Source of the DNA: Acetobacter okinawensis
GTDB lineage: Bacteria > Pseudomonadota > Alphaproteobacteria > Acetobacterales > Acetobacteraceae
Direction: 5' to 3'
Assembly (NCBI RefSeq): GCF_002153655.1
Contig: NZ_JOPJ01000017.1
Span: 62,001-126,000 of the forward strand
DNA: 64,000 nucleotides
Shown here: positions 54,373-62,572 of the stretch, in pieces
How the letters are laid out: every line of letters begins with the position of its first letter
Numbering within the stretch: the first letter of the stretch is position 1
The notes under the pieces: generated by a model
Told to the model about the DNA's origin: nothing
Database searches by the model: none
The model's input: the letters and a program-made list of their open reading frames with translations, nothing else
Position numbers and translations under genes: made by a program

Positions 54373-55419
54373 CTAGCGCGTGGCGGGGGGCGTGCGCTCC
54401 GCGTCATCCTCGCCCAGAAGCTGGATAAGCTGGCGCAGGTCGGTCAGCAGAATCCCCACCACAAAGCGGATGATCGGGTCTGTTGTGTCGTTCTCCACCG
54501 GCAGGGCCGCCATGACCTCGGCCGCTATGCGGTATTCATCCCCCGTGCGGGCCACGGCCTCGCTCTCGCACCGCTGGATAATCCACTGGAAGCCGCGCAG
54601 CATACCCGCGCGCACGCTGGCCGCGTGCTCCAGCTCCTCCACCGTGGCACTCTGGGGCAGCACCAGAATGGCGCGGGCCACCACCAGCGCATCCATCTGC
54701 AACTGCCGTATCCGCGCGGGCAGGCGGGCCAGCATGGGGTCGCGCTCATCCAGCGGGCGCCAGTGCTCGCGCCGCGCCTCCTCCAGTGCAGCCTGCACCT
54801 TGCGCAAAGAGGCCGCACACTCGTCATTCATGTCCTGAATGACCGACCATTCCACATGCCCCGTGCGGGCCTTTTGCAGCATGGCCACAATCTGGCGCAC
54901 CGTCAGGGCCGCGTTGCGGAATGCATCCCGCCGTGCCTGTTCGTGTAGCACGACGTAAGTGACCAGCGTGCCTGCGCCAACCCCGATTAAAATAGCAAGC
55001 ACACGCTCGATCGGGCGCAGGTAGGGGTCGTTGTCGGTGGGGAAGAGAATGGCCACCATAAGCGTGACCACGCCCATGCGGGCCTCCGGCTTCCAGGAGA
55101 CCAGAATGGCCAGCGGCACAAACGCAAGTGTGAACGCCATCCACACCGGCCAGTGCGCAAACATGAGCAGCGTAATGGGGACAATACTGACCGTGGCCCC
55201 GATGAGCGTACCCACAAGCTGGTCACGCCCCTTGGAGATTGTGTCCGTAATACTGTTCTGGGTCACAATGACCGAGGTTATCAGCGCCCAGCCGGGTTCT
55301 TGCAGGTTGGTCAGCCATGCGACAAACCCCGCAACCCCCACAGCGCTGAGCAGGCGCACGGTCTGGCATACGGTGGCATTGCTCAACCACCGTGCAAGCC
55401 AGGGGCAATACCGCCCCAT
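54373..55419 (-). CDS. FUSC-family membrane protein
   Basis: Predicted efflux or aromatic-acid exporter-like protein. 348 aa: six N-terminal membrane segments (e.g. WALITSVIVTQNSITDTISK, GRDQLVGTLIGATVSIVPIT), then a cytoplasmic helical domain of about 170 residues. The QxS..T...RxxGTxIG pattern fits FUSC. Substrate unknown. It lies 38 bases after the protease gene in the opposite reading order, same strand. Confidence 0.85.
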   Translation of the reverse strand: MGRYCPWLARWLSNATVCQTVRLLSAVGVAGFVAWLTNLQEPGWALITSVIVTQNSITDTISKGRDQLVGTLIGATVSIVPITLLMFAHWPVWMAFTLAFVPLAILVSWKPEARMGVVTLMVAILFPTDNDPYLRPIERVLAILIGVGAGTLVTYVVLHEQARRDAFRNAALTVRQIVAMLQKARTGHVEWSVIQDMNDECAASLRKVQAALEEARREHWRPLDERDPMLARLPARIRQLQMDALVVARAILVLPQSATVEELEHAASVRAGMLRGFQWIIQRCESEAVARTGDEYRIAAEVMAALPVENDTTDPIIRFVVGILLTDLRQLIQLLGEDDAERTPPATR

Positions 55420-55457
55420 ATCCAGTACAGGCGTGCGTCTGCCCGTTAGCAGTGCAA

Positions 55458-56999
55458 TCAGGGCGCGTCCTCCGCGCTCAGGGGGAAGGGAATCCAGCGC
55501 AGGCCGTCCGCATCATGCACCAGCAAAAGGACAGAGCGCTTTTTGGCCTTACGTGCCGCATCTATCCGCTGCCGCAGTGCTGCGGGGGTGGCCACTTCGG
55601 CCTGCTGCACCTCGGTAATCACATCCCCTTCCTTCAGCCCCCGGTCAGCCGCCGTGCCATCGGGTTTGACACTGGTGACCAGCACCCCTTTCAGGCTGGT
55701 GGGCAGGTTGTATTTGCTCCGCCCCGCCCCATCGAGCGGGCCAACGGTAAAGCCAAAGTCCGCAAAGCTGACCGATGCGGGGGATTTGGGGGGGCTTGCG
55801 GGTTTGGCCGGAGCCTCCTCCGGCATTTCGGGCAGAGCACCTATGGTGATGGGCACCTCCGTCACCTTGCCATGCCGCCACAGGCCCAGCTTGGCCTGTG
55901 TGCCAACGGGGAGCTGGGCAGACAGGCGCGGCAGGGCCTTGCCCTCCACCGGCTGACCGTTAAGGCTCTGGATGACATCGCCCGTTTTAAGCCCGGCCTT
56001 GTCGGCGGGGCCGCCTTTTTCCACCCCGGCCACAAGGGCGCCGGTGGGCGTGCTCAGGCCCAGCCCGTCTGCAATCTCCTGCGTGACATTCTGGATGCGC
56101 ACACCCAGCCACCCGCGGGAGACCTTGCCGTTCCTGCGCAGCTGTTCCACCACATTGCGCGCCTCGTTCGAGGGGATGGAAAAGCCAATCCCCACCGACC
56201 CGCCGGAGGGGGAGTAAATGGCGGTGTTCACCCCAATGACGTTGCCATCCATGTCAAACAGCGGGCCGCCGGAATTGCCTTTGTTGATGGGGGCATCGGT
56301 CTGGATAAAGTCATCATACGGGCCTTGGTCGATATTGCGCCCGCGGGAGGAGATAATGCCCGCCGTGACCGTGCCAGACAGGCCAAACGGGTTGCCAATG
56401 GCCAAAACCCAGTCCCCCACCCGGTGGTGTTCGCTGTCACCAAAGCTGACAAAGGGAAGCGGCTTTTTGCTGTCCACCTTGAGCAGGGCCAGATCCGTGC
56501 GGTCATCATGCCCGACAGCGTGGGCACTGAGCACCGTATTGTCCTGCAAGGTCACGGTAATGCGGTCGGCCTTACGGATCACGTGGTTGTTGGTGACGAT
56601 GTAGCCCGTGGGGTCAATGATAAAGCCCGACCCCAGTGCCTGCATCCGCCGGGGTGGGGCGTTGGGGTCTGTCTGGCGGTTCATGAAGTCATGGAAGAAC
56701 TTCTCGAACGGGGAGCCCTGAGGGAAGTTGGGCATCTGGGGGAGCTGGTCGTCCTCATCATCCTCCTCCGAATCCGCCTCGCGCACGGTCTGGGTGGTGG
56801 ACACGTTCACCACCGCAGGCAGCAGGCGGGCCGCAAGGTCCGCAAAGCTGTCGGGGGCGTGCCCGCCTGCGACCACTACAGCCGGAGCAGGTGTGGGAGC
56901 AGGCTCCTGCGCCGCATGCACGGGCGTACAGACGCCAAGCCCCGCCACCAGCAGGGAGGAGAGGGAAACAGAGCAGAGCAGGCGGAGGGACACACGCAT
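55458..56999 (-). CDS. Periplasmic Do-type serine protease (DegP/DegQ)
   Basis: Protein quality control in the periplasm. 513 aa from ATG 56999 with a normal signal peptide (LLCSVSLSSLLVAGLGVCTP, VHAAQ); upstream ATGs at 57050 and 57062 give an odd doubled leader and none has a good ribosome site. Triad His139 (TNNHV), Asp169 (RTDLAL), Ser243 (GNSGGPLF). Two PDZ domains follow (RGWLGVRIQNVTQEIADGLG; LKGVLVTSVKPDGTAADRGL). An acidic insert (EEDDEDD) precedes the protease domain. Confidence 0.95.
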   Translation of the reverse strand: MRVSLRLLCSVSLSSLLVAGLGVCTPVHAAQEPAPTPAPAVVVAGGHAPDSFADLAARLLPAVVNVSTTQTVREADSEEDDEDDQLPQMPNFPQGSPFEKFFHDFMNRQTDPNAPPRRMQALGSGFIIDPTGYIVTNNHVIRKADRITVTLQDNTVLSAHAVGHDDRTDLALLKVDSKKPLPFVSFGDSEHHRVGDWVLAIGNPFGLSGTVTAGIISSRGRNIDQGPYDDFIQTDAPINKGNSGGPLFDMDGNVIGVNTAIYSPSGGSVGIGFSIPSNEARNVVEQLRRNGKVSRGWLGVRIQNVTQEIADGLGLSTPTGALVAGVEKGGPADKAGLKTGDVIQSLNGQPVEGKALPRLSAQLPVGTQAKLGLWRHGKVTEVPITIGALPEMPEEAPAKPASPPKSPASVSFADFGFTVGPLDGAGRSKYNLPTSLKGVLVTSVKPDGTAADRGLKEGDVITEVQQAEVATPAALRQRIDAARKAKKRSVLLLVHDADGLRWIPFPLSAEDAP

Positions 57000-57094
57000 G
57001 AACAACACAACTTTCTGCCGGAACAAGACCAAAGCATAAACAACGCGCATCAGGTTATTCATGGTGCGCCCAAACGGCAAGCACCCCGCTCCCC

Positions 57095-58396
57095 CTAGCC
57101 CGCCTGCCCCCCTGTAGGCCGGGGGGTGGCCACGGCACCTGCCATGGCGGCGGGCCTGCCCCCGCGTGCGCGGTTGCGCCGCCGGTCCAGCCATGTGGCA
57201 AGGCCGATCAGCATGGCCAGCCCCACCACATTGACCGCCACCTGCAAGGCCCAGCCATCCCCAAAGGTGCTAAAGATCAGGCGGGCGTACAGGTCCAGTA
57301 TGGTGCCCACCACAAACACTTCCAGCGAGTGGCGGCCCACACGGGCCAACTCCTGCCCCACCCACGATTCGGCCGCCCAGTGGCGCGCCCGCTCGGACGA
57401 CTGGACAAGGTAGAAAATGGCCACCACATCAAACAGCCGCCATGGCGAGAGCCAGCTTTTGGACGGGGCCAGCGCATCCCCCAGCGGGCGCAGGTCGGGC
57501 AGGCCCCACAGGGTCCACGGAAAAGCCTGAATGGCCGAGAACAGCAGATACACCCAGCACAGGGCCACAAGGGCAGGCACGCGCGCAAAATCGCGCCCGC
57601 GCCGCTGGGTCTGGGCCGATGCCGTCAGCCCCAGAGCAAACAGGAACTGCCATGCCAGCGGGTTAAAGTACCAGCCATCGGGGTCCAGCCAGTTGGGGAA
57701 GTTCAGCTCGGGGTCCATGTTCACCAGCATCCACAACGCCCCCGACAAAAGCAGGGCGAGCGAGCCGTGGACGCGCATCAGCAGGTAAAAAATGGGGAAC
57801 CCGCCCAGCAGCACAAGGTAGAGCGGCATGATGTTGAGGTTGCTGGGCAACGCATCAAACATCATCACCCGCCATATCCAGTCCAGACCGTGGGCCAGTT
57901 CAGGCTCCAGATAATCGACCGAGACAGGGGTAAAGTGCCGCCACTCCCGCACCGTAAACACATAGGCCATGACCATGATCGTCTGGCCGATGTAGAGTTG
58001 CACGCAGCGTTTGAACAGGCGTTGCAGGGTTGGCCACACACCGTATTTGGTAAAGCCCCGCCCATAGGCCAGCCACGAGGCATAGCCTGCCAGCAGCACA
58101 AACACCTCCGCCGCATCGGCAAAGCCCACGTTGCGCATGGTAAAGCGGTTGAGCAGGTTCTGGGGAATATGGTCAATAAACATCATCAGCAGGGCAGCAC
58201 CGCGCAGGGCATCAATCCTGTGGTCGCGGCGGCTGCGGGCGGGCGGGGCGGGCGTTGCACCCCCCTGTGCTGTATGTGTCTGCGCCACGTGCGCGCCCTC
58301 CGTATGTGTGCTCCCCTGCCCCGTACCTGCCGGGGTGGCGTGCGCGACGCCCGTGCGGGTCGTGCCCGCATCCGCTTTGTCCGTGTGTGCCTGCAT
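57095..58396 (-). CDS. opgC: OpgC-family membrane acyltransferase
   Basis: Predicted to modify periplasmic glucans (succinyl transfer in enterobacteria). 433 aa from ATG 58396 with AAAGGG four bases upstream. After a 60-residue polar, Thr/His-rich N-terminus there are about ten membrane segments. The OpgC start RRDHRIDALRGAALLMMFID HIPQNLL-type region and LFKRCVQLYIGQTIMV are typical. No opgG/opgH in the window, so the acceptor is unproven. Confidence 0.88.
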   Translation of the reverse strand: MQAHTDKADAGTTRTGVAHATPAGTGQGSTHTEGAHVAQTHTAQGGATPAPPARSRRDHRIDALRGAALLMMFIDHIPQNLLNRFTMRNVGFADAAEVFVLLAGYASWLAYGRGFTKYGVWPTLQRLFKRCVQLYIGQTIMVMAYVFTVREWRHFTPVSVDYLEPELAHGLDWIWRVMMFDALPSNLNIMPLYLVLLGGFPIFYLLMRVHGSLALLLSGALWMLVNMDPELNFPNWLDPDGWYFNPLAWQFLFALGLTASAQTQRRGRDFARVPALVALCWVYLLFSAIQAFPWTLWGLPDLRPLGDALAPSKSWLSPWRLFDVVAIFYLVQSSERARHWAAESWVGQELARVGRHSLEVFVVGTILDLYARLIFSTFGDGWALQVAVNVVGLAMLIGLATWLDRRRNRARGGRPAAMAGAVATPRPTGGQAG

Positions 58397-58576
58397 CTTA
58401 CCCTTTCGGCACGCCTCTGCTCCGCCTGCTGGTTGTTCTATGGGCTGTTCCTCTACCCATACCACCCTGTCTGTGCCAGAAAAAAGGCGTTATACCCATG
58501 AACGCCCTTGACGGCGCGCCCGACCTGCTGTTGCCACCCATGCAACATTGTAACCCCCCAGCACAGGACAAGACCC

Positions 58577-59731
58577 TTGGCGCAGAATGCCCCTTTTTCT
58601 TCTGATACCCTGATGGACCTGCTCAGAACCGTGCAGGACCCACAGACCGGGCTTTCGCTTGCCAGCGCCGGACGGCTGGAAAGCTGCACGGTGGATGACG
58701 GCGGCCGCCTGACCCTGACACTGGGTGTTGCCCGCGAGCAGGCCCCGGCCCTGTCCGCCCTGTGTGACGCTGCGGCCCAGAAGCTGCAAACCCTGCCCAA
58801 TATTACCAAAGCCACCATTATCCTGACCGCCCACCGCCCCGCCGGTGCGCCCGAACCCACCGCAGGGCAGACTGCCAGCGCGGCGGCCCGCCCGGCATCT
58901 GCCCCGGCAGGTGCTGGTGGCCATCGCCCGCTGGGCGGCCCTGCCCCTGCACCGGGCACGCCCGTGCTGCCCGGCGTTAAAACCATTATTGCCGTGGCCT
59001 CCGGCAAAGGTGGCGTGGGCAAGTCCACCACGGCGGTCAACCTTGCCGTAGGGCTGGGCATGGAAGGGCTGCGGACCGGCCTGCTTGATGCTGATATTCA
59101 CGGCCCCTCCCTGCACCGCATGATGGGGGCCAAAGGCAAACCCGATGTGGTGGAGGGGCGGCTGCAACCCATGCAGGCATGGGGCATTTGCGCCGTATCC
59201 CTTGGTATGCTGGTGGACGAAAAAGCCGCCATGATCTGGCGTGGCCCCATGGTCATGGGTGCCATCAACCAGTTGCTGAGCGATGTGGACTGGGGGGAAC
59301 TGGATGTTCTGGTAGTAGACCTGCCCCCCGGCACGGGGGACGCCCATCTCTCGCTCACCCAGAAGGTGCCGCTGGGCGGGGCGGTTATTGTCTCCACCCC
59401 GCAGGACATCGCTTTGATTGATGCACGCCGGGGTGTGACCATGTTTGAAAAACTCCACGTGCCGGTGCTGGGGCTGGTGGAGAACATGTCCTACTTCTGC
59501 TGCCCCAACTGCGGGCACAATACGGAGCTGTTCGGCCACGGCGGTGCCCGCAGGGAGGCCGAAGCCATGGGCGTGCCGTTCCTTGGTGAAGTCCCGCTGC
59601 TGGCTGACATCCGCGCCAGCGGGGATAGCGGGGTACCACTGGTGATTGGCGCCCCCAATAGCGAGGGCGGCAAAGCCTACCGCGCCATTGCCCACACGGT
59701 AGCAACGGCCATACAGGCCAGCGCACACTAA
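58577..59731 (+). CDS. mrp: Iron-sulfur cluster carrier ATPase Mrp/ApbC
   Basis: Carries 4Fe-4S clusters to target proteins. About 384 aa from TTG 58577 (AGGAC eight bases upstream) or 372 aa from ATG 58613, which lacks a ribosome site. N-terminal DUF59/MIP18-like domain, a Pro/Ala-rich linker, then the NTPase: deviant P-loop SGKGGVGKSTTAVNLAV, DADIHGPS, LVVDLPPGTGDAHLSL. The cluster-binding CxxC is in YFCCPNCGHNT. Confidence 0.94.
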   Translation: MAQNAPFSSDTLMDLLRTVQDPQTGLSLASAGRLESCTVDDGGRLTLTLGVAREQAPALSALCDAAAQKLQTLPNITKATIILTAHRPAGAPEPTAGQTASAAARPASAPAGAGGHRPLGGPAPAPGTPVLPGVKTIIAVASGKGGVGKSTTAVNLAVGLGMEGLRTGLLDADIHGPSLHRMMGAKGKPDVVEGRLQPMQAWGICAVSLGMLVDEKAAMIWRGPMVMGAINQLLSDVDWGELDVLVVDLPPGTGDAHLSLTQKVPLGGAVIVSTPQDIALIDARRGVTMFEKLHVPVLGLVENMSYFCCPNCGHNTELFGHGGARREAEAMGVPFLGEVPLLADIRASGDSGVPLVIGAPNSEGGKAYRAIAHTVATAIQASAH

Positions 59732-59825
59732 ACACCGCACGACAGCGCCCTGCCCACTGGCAGGGCCAGTACGCCACCGGCAAAGCCTGCCCGCACACGC
59801 GGGCAGCCACACAGCCACGCAGGAA

Positions 59826-60149
59826 CTAGTGCATGGCTGGAGCGGTGTGCCTGCCAGCCTGCCCCTTGGCCTTGGTCTTGGCGGGTGGGACTGGTGTGTC
59901 CTTAAAATACTCACGGCAGGCCGGGCTGAGTTTTTCTTTTTTGCGCGCCATGCAGGCCGCAATTTTTTTCTCATTGGGAATGGCAAGGGCGCACAGGCGC
60001 AGGGCATCCCCCTTGCAGGCTTTGGTCTGCCGGTCGCGCTCGGTATCAGCCCATGCGGGAAGGCTCGCCGCCACAAAAACGGCGCCACAGGCAAACACGG
60101 ACACAACAAAAGAGGCTGTACGGGCAAACCGCCGGTTCGGACAGGACAT
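59826..60149 (-). CDS. Small exported protein with a Cys-rich repeat
   Basis: 107 aa from ATG 60149 (AAGGAG ribosome site). Signal peptide ends at PAWAD. The mature part contains CKGDALRLCALAIPNEKKIA followed by ACMARKKEKLSPACREYF, the pattern of the GLG1-type cysteine-rich repeat (four cysteines, two disulfides expected). Lys/Pro-rich tail. Function not known. Confidence 0.8.
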   Translation of the reverse strand: MSCPNRRFARTASFVVSVFACGAVFVAASLPAWADTERDRQTKACKGDALRLCALAIPNEKKIAACMARKKEKLSPACREYFKDTPVPPAKTKAKGQAGRHTAPAMH

Positions 60150-60343
60150 AAAAGCTCCTTGTAATTCCCTAAAATTCCTACGGCCACGCCCCCGGTGGGC
60201 CTGAACCGGGTGGGACAGATGCCACAGGCCAGTAAAGCCCACCCACATGCAGGAATGGCCCGCACTCCATCTATGGCGCATCCACGCCGCCGCCGGATAT
60301 GAAAAGCGTCAAGTCCGGACGGATTTAAAGCAAATGTCTTGAT

Positions 60344-60383
60344 AAAAAATGAGCGCCGCAAGGGCAGGCCCCCACGGCGCTCA
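60344..60383 (-). terminator. Intrinsic terminator of thyX
   Basis: Perfect nine-base arms TGAGCGCCG (60350-60358) / CGGCGCTCA (60375-60383); on the minus strand it is followed by six T. 38 bases after the thyX stop. Confidence 0.85.
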
Positions 60384-60420
60384 GGCACAGGCGTTACAAA
60401 CCGCCCCGCTCAGGCCCTGT

Positions 60421-61338
60421 TCAGGCTGCGGGGGATTTGAGGATCGCCATCATCTCATCCCATTCACGCCGGCTCAGGCCCGAGCCTGCCTGCTCCACCG
60501 CCTCGCCCGCCAGCATGCGGCGCACAACCGCGAGCATGGAGGCCGAGAACGTGACCGCCCCGCGCCGGTATTCCTCAAACGCGGCGGCGGTGGTGGGCAC
60601 CCATGCGTGCAGGATCTTCAGCATGGCTTCGGCATACACCCGGATTTCGTACTGAGCATGGGGGTCTATGCGCAGGGCAAGGAAGTGCATGAGATTGTGC
60701 AGGTCGATCTTCCAATACCACTGCGTGTAGGTATTCAGGGTCAGGTTGATGCGCCCGAGTTCACGCGCAAGGCCGTAGCCGTTCTCCCCGTCCAGCATAC
60801 GCTCGTAGTTGCGATAGGTGCGTACGGCGTCCTCGCGCAGGATGTCCAGCACCTCGGCTGCGGCCTGCGGGGCCAGCACCTCGCCCCGGCCCTGACGGTT
60901 CACATCGCTCTGGGCAGCCATGTGGGCGGTGTCGGGCAGATAGAACTCACTGTCCAGAATGGAGTAGCGGGCCGAATACTCGTTCACACTCGCCATGCGG
61001 TGACGAATCCACTGCCGCGCCACAAAAATGGGCAGTTTGACATGGAACTTGATCTCGCACATCTCAAACGGGGAGGAGTGGCGGTGCCGCATCAGGTAGC
61101 GGATCAGCCCCGCATCTTCCGACACCTTGCGCGTGCCCCGGCCGTAGGACACACGGGCCGCCTGCACAATGGCCGCATCATCGCCCATATAGTCGATCAC
61201 GCGCACAAAGCCGTGGTCGAGCACCTCATGCGGGGAGTAGAGCATGGCCTCCAGAGCTGCCACCGTGGGGCGGCGGGTAGAGAATGTTTCCTGCCCGTGG
61301 GCCGCAATTTCTGCGCGTTGCTCTTCGGTCAGTGACAT
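60421..61338 (-). CDS. thyX: FAD-dependent thymidylate synthase ThyX
   Basis: Makes dTMP from dUMP with FAD and methylene-tetrahydrofolate. 305 aa from ATG 61338, preceded by GGAGAG seven bases upstream. The ThyX motif is [14 protein letters not shown] at 112-125. The substrate loop [13 protein letters not shown] is also visible. No thyA in the window. Confidence 0.97.
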   Translation of the reverse strand: MSLTEEQRAEIAAHGQETFSTRRPTVAALEAMLYSPHEVLDHGFVRVIDYMGDDAAIVQAARVSYGRGTRKVSEDAGLIRYLMRHRHSSPFEMCEIKFHVKLPIFVARQWIRHRMASVNEYSARYSILDSEFYLPDTAHMAAQSDVNRQGRGEVLAPQAAAEVLDILREDAVRTYRNYERMLDGENGYGLARELGRINLTLNTYTQWYWKIDLHNLMHFLALRIDPHAQYEIRVYAEAMLKILHAWVPTTAAAFEEYRRGAVTFSASMLAVVRRMLAGEAVEQAGSGLSRREWDEMMAILKSPAA

Positions 61339-61487
61339 GCGTAGGCTCTCCACCATGCTAGAAAAAACAGACAGCGCAAGCACTCGCCGTAGCACTCGCG
61401 CACGCGGGTTGTAGCAGGCATTCCCCAAGCCGGGAAAGCCTGAAACACCAGCCCCCTCTTGCATTTATGCACCCAAGTTTCTATGTG

Positions 61488-61765
61488 TGGGGTGCCGGAA
61501 GATTTCTTGCGGCTATGGCAATAAACGGGATGTGGCATAGGCGTAGTGGACCCGGGGGCGGTACCCGGCGTCTCCACCAGACATCCGGGTTGTAAAACCC
61601 GGACAAATGGGGACGAAATAGGCTCGACACGCGCAGTAAAGACATCTTTTTTGCCCGGCATTGTACCACCGATATCGGGCTAATTTTACAAGTGCCAATG
61701 ATAACACTGAGGTGCTCGCTGTTGCTGCATAAGCAATAAGCGCGGTTCGGGGGGGGCACCGGGCA
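61488..61765 (+). ncRNA. ssrA: Two-piece (permuted) tmRNA
   Basis: Rescues stalled ribosomes and tags their peptides. In gene order the acceptor RNA comes first and ends in CCA at 61579; T stem CCGGG/CCCGG lies just before. A processing hairpin follows (TCCGGGTT/AACCCGGA, about 61584-61603). The coding RNA starts at 61609 with GGGGACG, which pairs with CGTCTCC of the acceptor piece and includes the G3-U70 pair used by alanyl-tRNA synthetase. The tag frame at 61694-61732 encodes ANDNTEVLAVAA then TAA. GGTGCC (61491-61496) can pair with GGCACC (61755-61760), joining the pieces. Outer ends are approximate. Confidence 0.92.
61694..61732 (+). other. tmRNA tag-peptide reading frame
   Basis: GCC resume codon to TAA; encodes ANDNTEVLAVAA. 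With the alanine carried by tmRNA the tag would be AANDNTEVLAVAA, the alphaproteobacterial form with AVAA end for ClpXP and an AANDN start for SspB. Confidence 0.9.
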
Positions 61766-61989
61766 ACAGAAGCCCTCCCACTTCATGCCATTCTCCAGTA
61801 TGATCGCACGCGCCGTGCAACCTTATGGCGTGTCCGCTCTGGCGCGTCTGCGCGGCACCCTGCGTTGCGGGGGCATGGCGGCAGACGGGTCTTGGCGCTT
61901 GCGCTGGGCCGACCTTTCGCGCATGGCTGACGCTAGAGTGATACGGATGACCAGCCACACCCCGACTGGCTGAAGCAAGGAGACCAAGC

Positions 61990-62523
61990 ATGGCTGATGA
62001 CAACGACAACACCCCGGGAAATGACGCATTCCCCCCCACCAGCCTGCTGCCCTACGACCAGTGGCTGGAAGAGGCGTACAGGGATGTCATGCTCAAAGCA
62101 CTCGAACATGTGAGCCGCGAGGGGCTTGCAGGCGAGCATCATTTCTATCTGACTTTCCGCACGGACCTGTCTGGCGTGCAAATTCCCGACCGGCTCCGTG
62201 CGCAGTACCCGCATGAGATGACCATTGTGCTGCAACACCAGTTCTGGGACCTGAACGTGGACCGCGATGCCGGGATTGTGTCCGTTGGTCTGTCCTTTGG
62301 GGGTGTTGGCTCCATTCTGGTCATTCCTGTGCGGGCCATTACCGGGTTTGCGGACCCTTCCATCCACTTCAACCTGCACTTTGAGGCGGTGGAGGATGAG
62401 GACATCGCACCCACGGACGACACTCCGGCCGATGCCGGGGACACGGCAGAAGCGCAGGGCGACTCCTCCTCCCAGGTTGTGAGCCTTGACGCCTTCCGCC
62501 GCAAAGGACCATCACCAGCCTGA
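61990..62523 (+). CDS. sspB: SspB-family ClpXP adaptor
   Basis: Delivers tmRNA-tagged proteins to ClpXP. 177 aa. AAGGAG lies upstream of ATG 61990. Alphaproteobacterial SspB pattern: [79 protein letters not shown]. The acidic linker is followed by the C-terminal ClpX-binding end ([15 protein letters not shown]). It lies about 220 bases after ssrA and before the fumarase gene. Confidence 0.94.
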   Translation: MADDNDNTPGNDAFPPTSLLPYDQWLEEAYRDVMLKALEHVSREGLAGEHHFYLTFRTDLSGVQIPDRLRAQYPHEMTIVLQHQFWDLNVDRDAGIVSVGLSFGGVGSILVIPVRAITGFADPSIHFNLHFEAVEDEDIAPTDDTPADAGDTAEAQGDSSSQVVSLDAFRRKGPSPA

Positions 62524-62541
62524 CCCCCGGTGCGCGGGGGT
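62523..62541 (+). terminator. Small hairpin between sspB and the fumarase gene
   Basis: ACCCCCG / CGGGGGT with a 5-base loop, partly overlapping the sspB stop. No T-run beyond two bases; may attenuate rather than end transcription. Confidence 0.3.
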
Positions 62542-62572
62542 TCAGGCCGACGGAGAGAATAGAGACACGACC

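Noticed and set aside
61686-62039. Minus-strand frame of 117 codons opposite the end of ssrA and the sspB start
   Set aside because: Overlaps a structured RNA and sspB; no ribosome site; low-complexity sequence.
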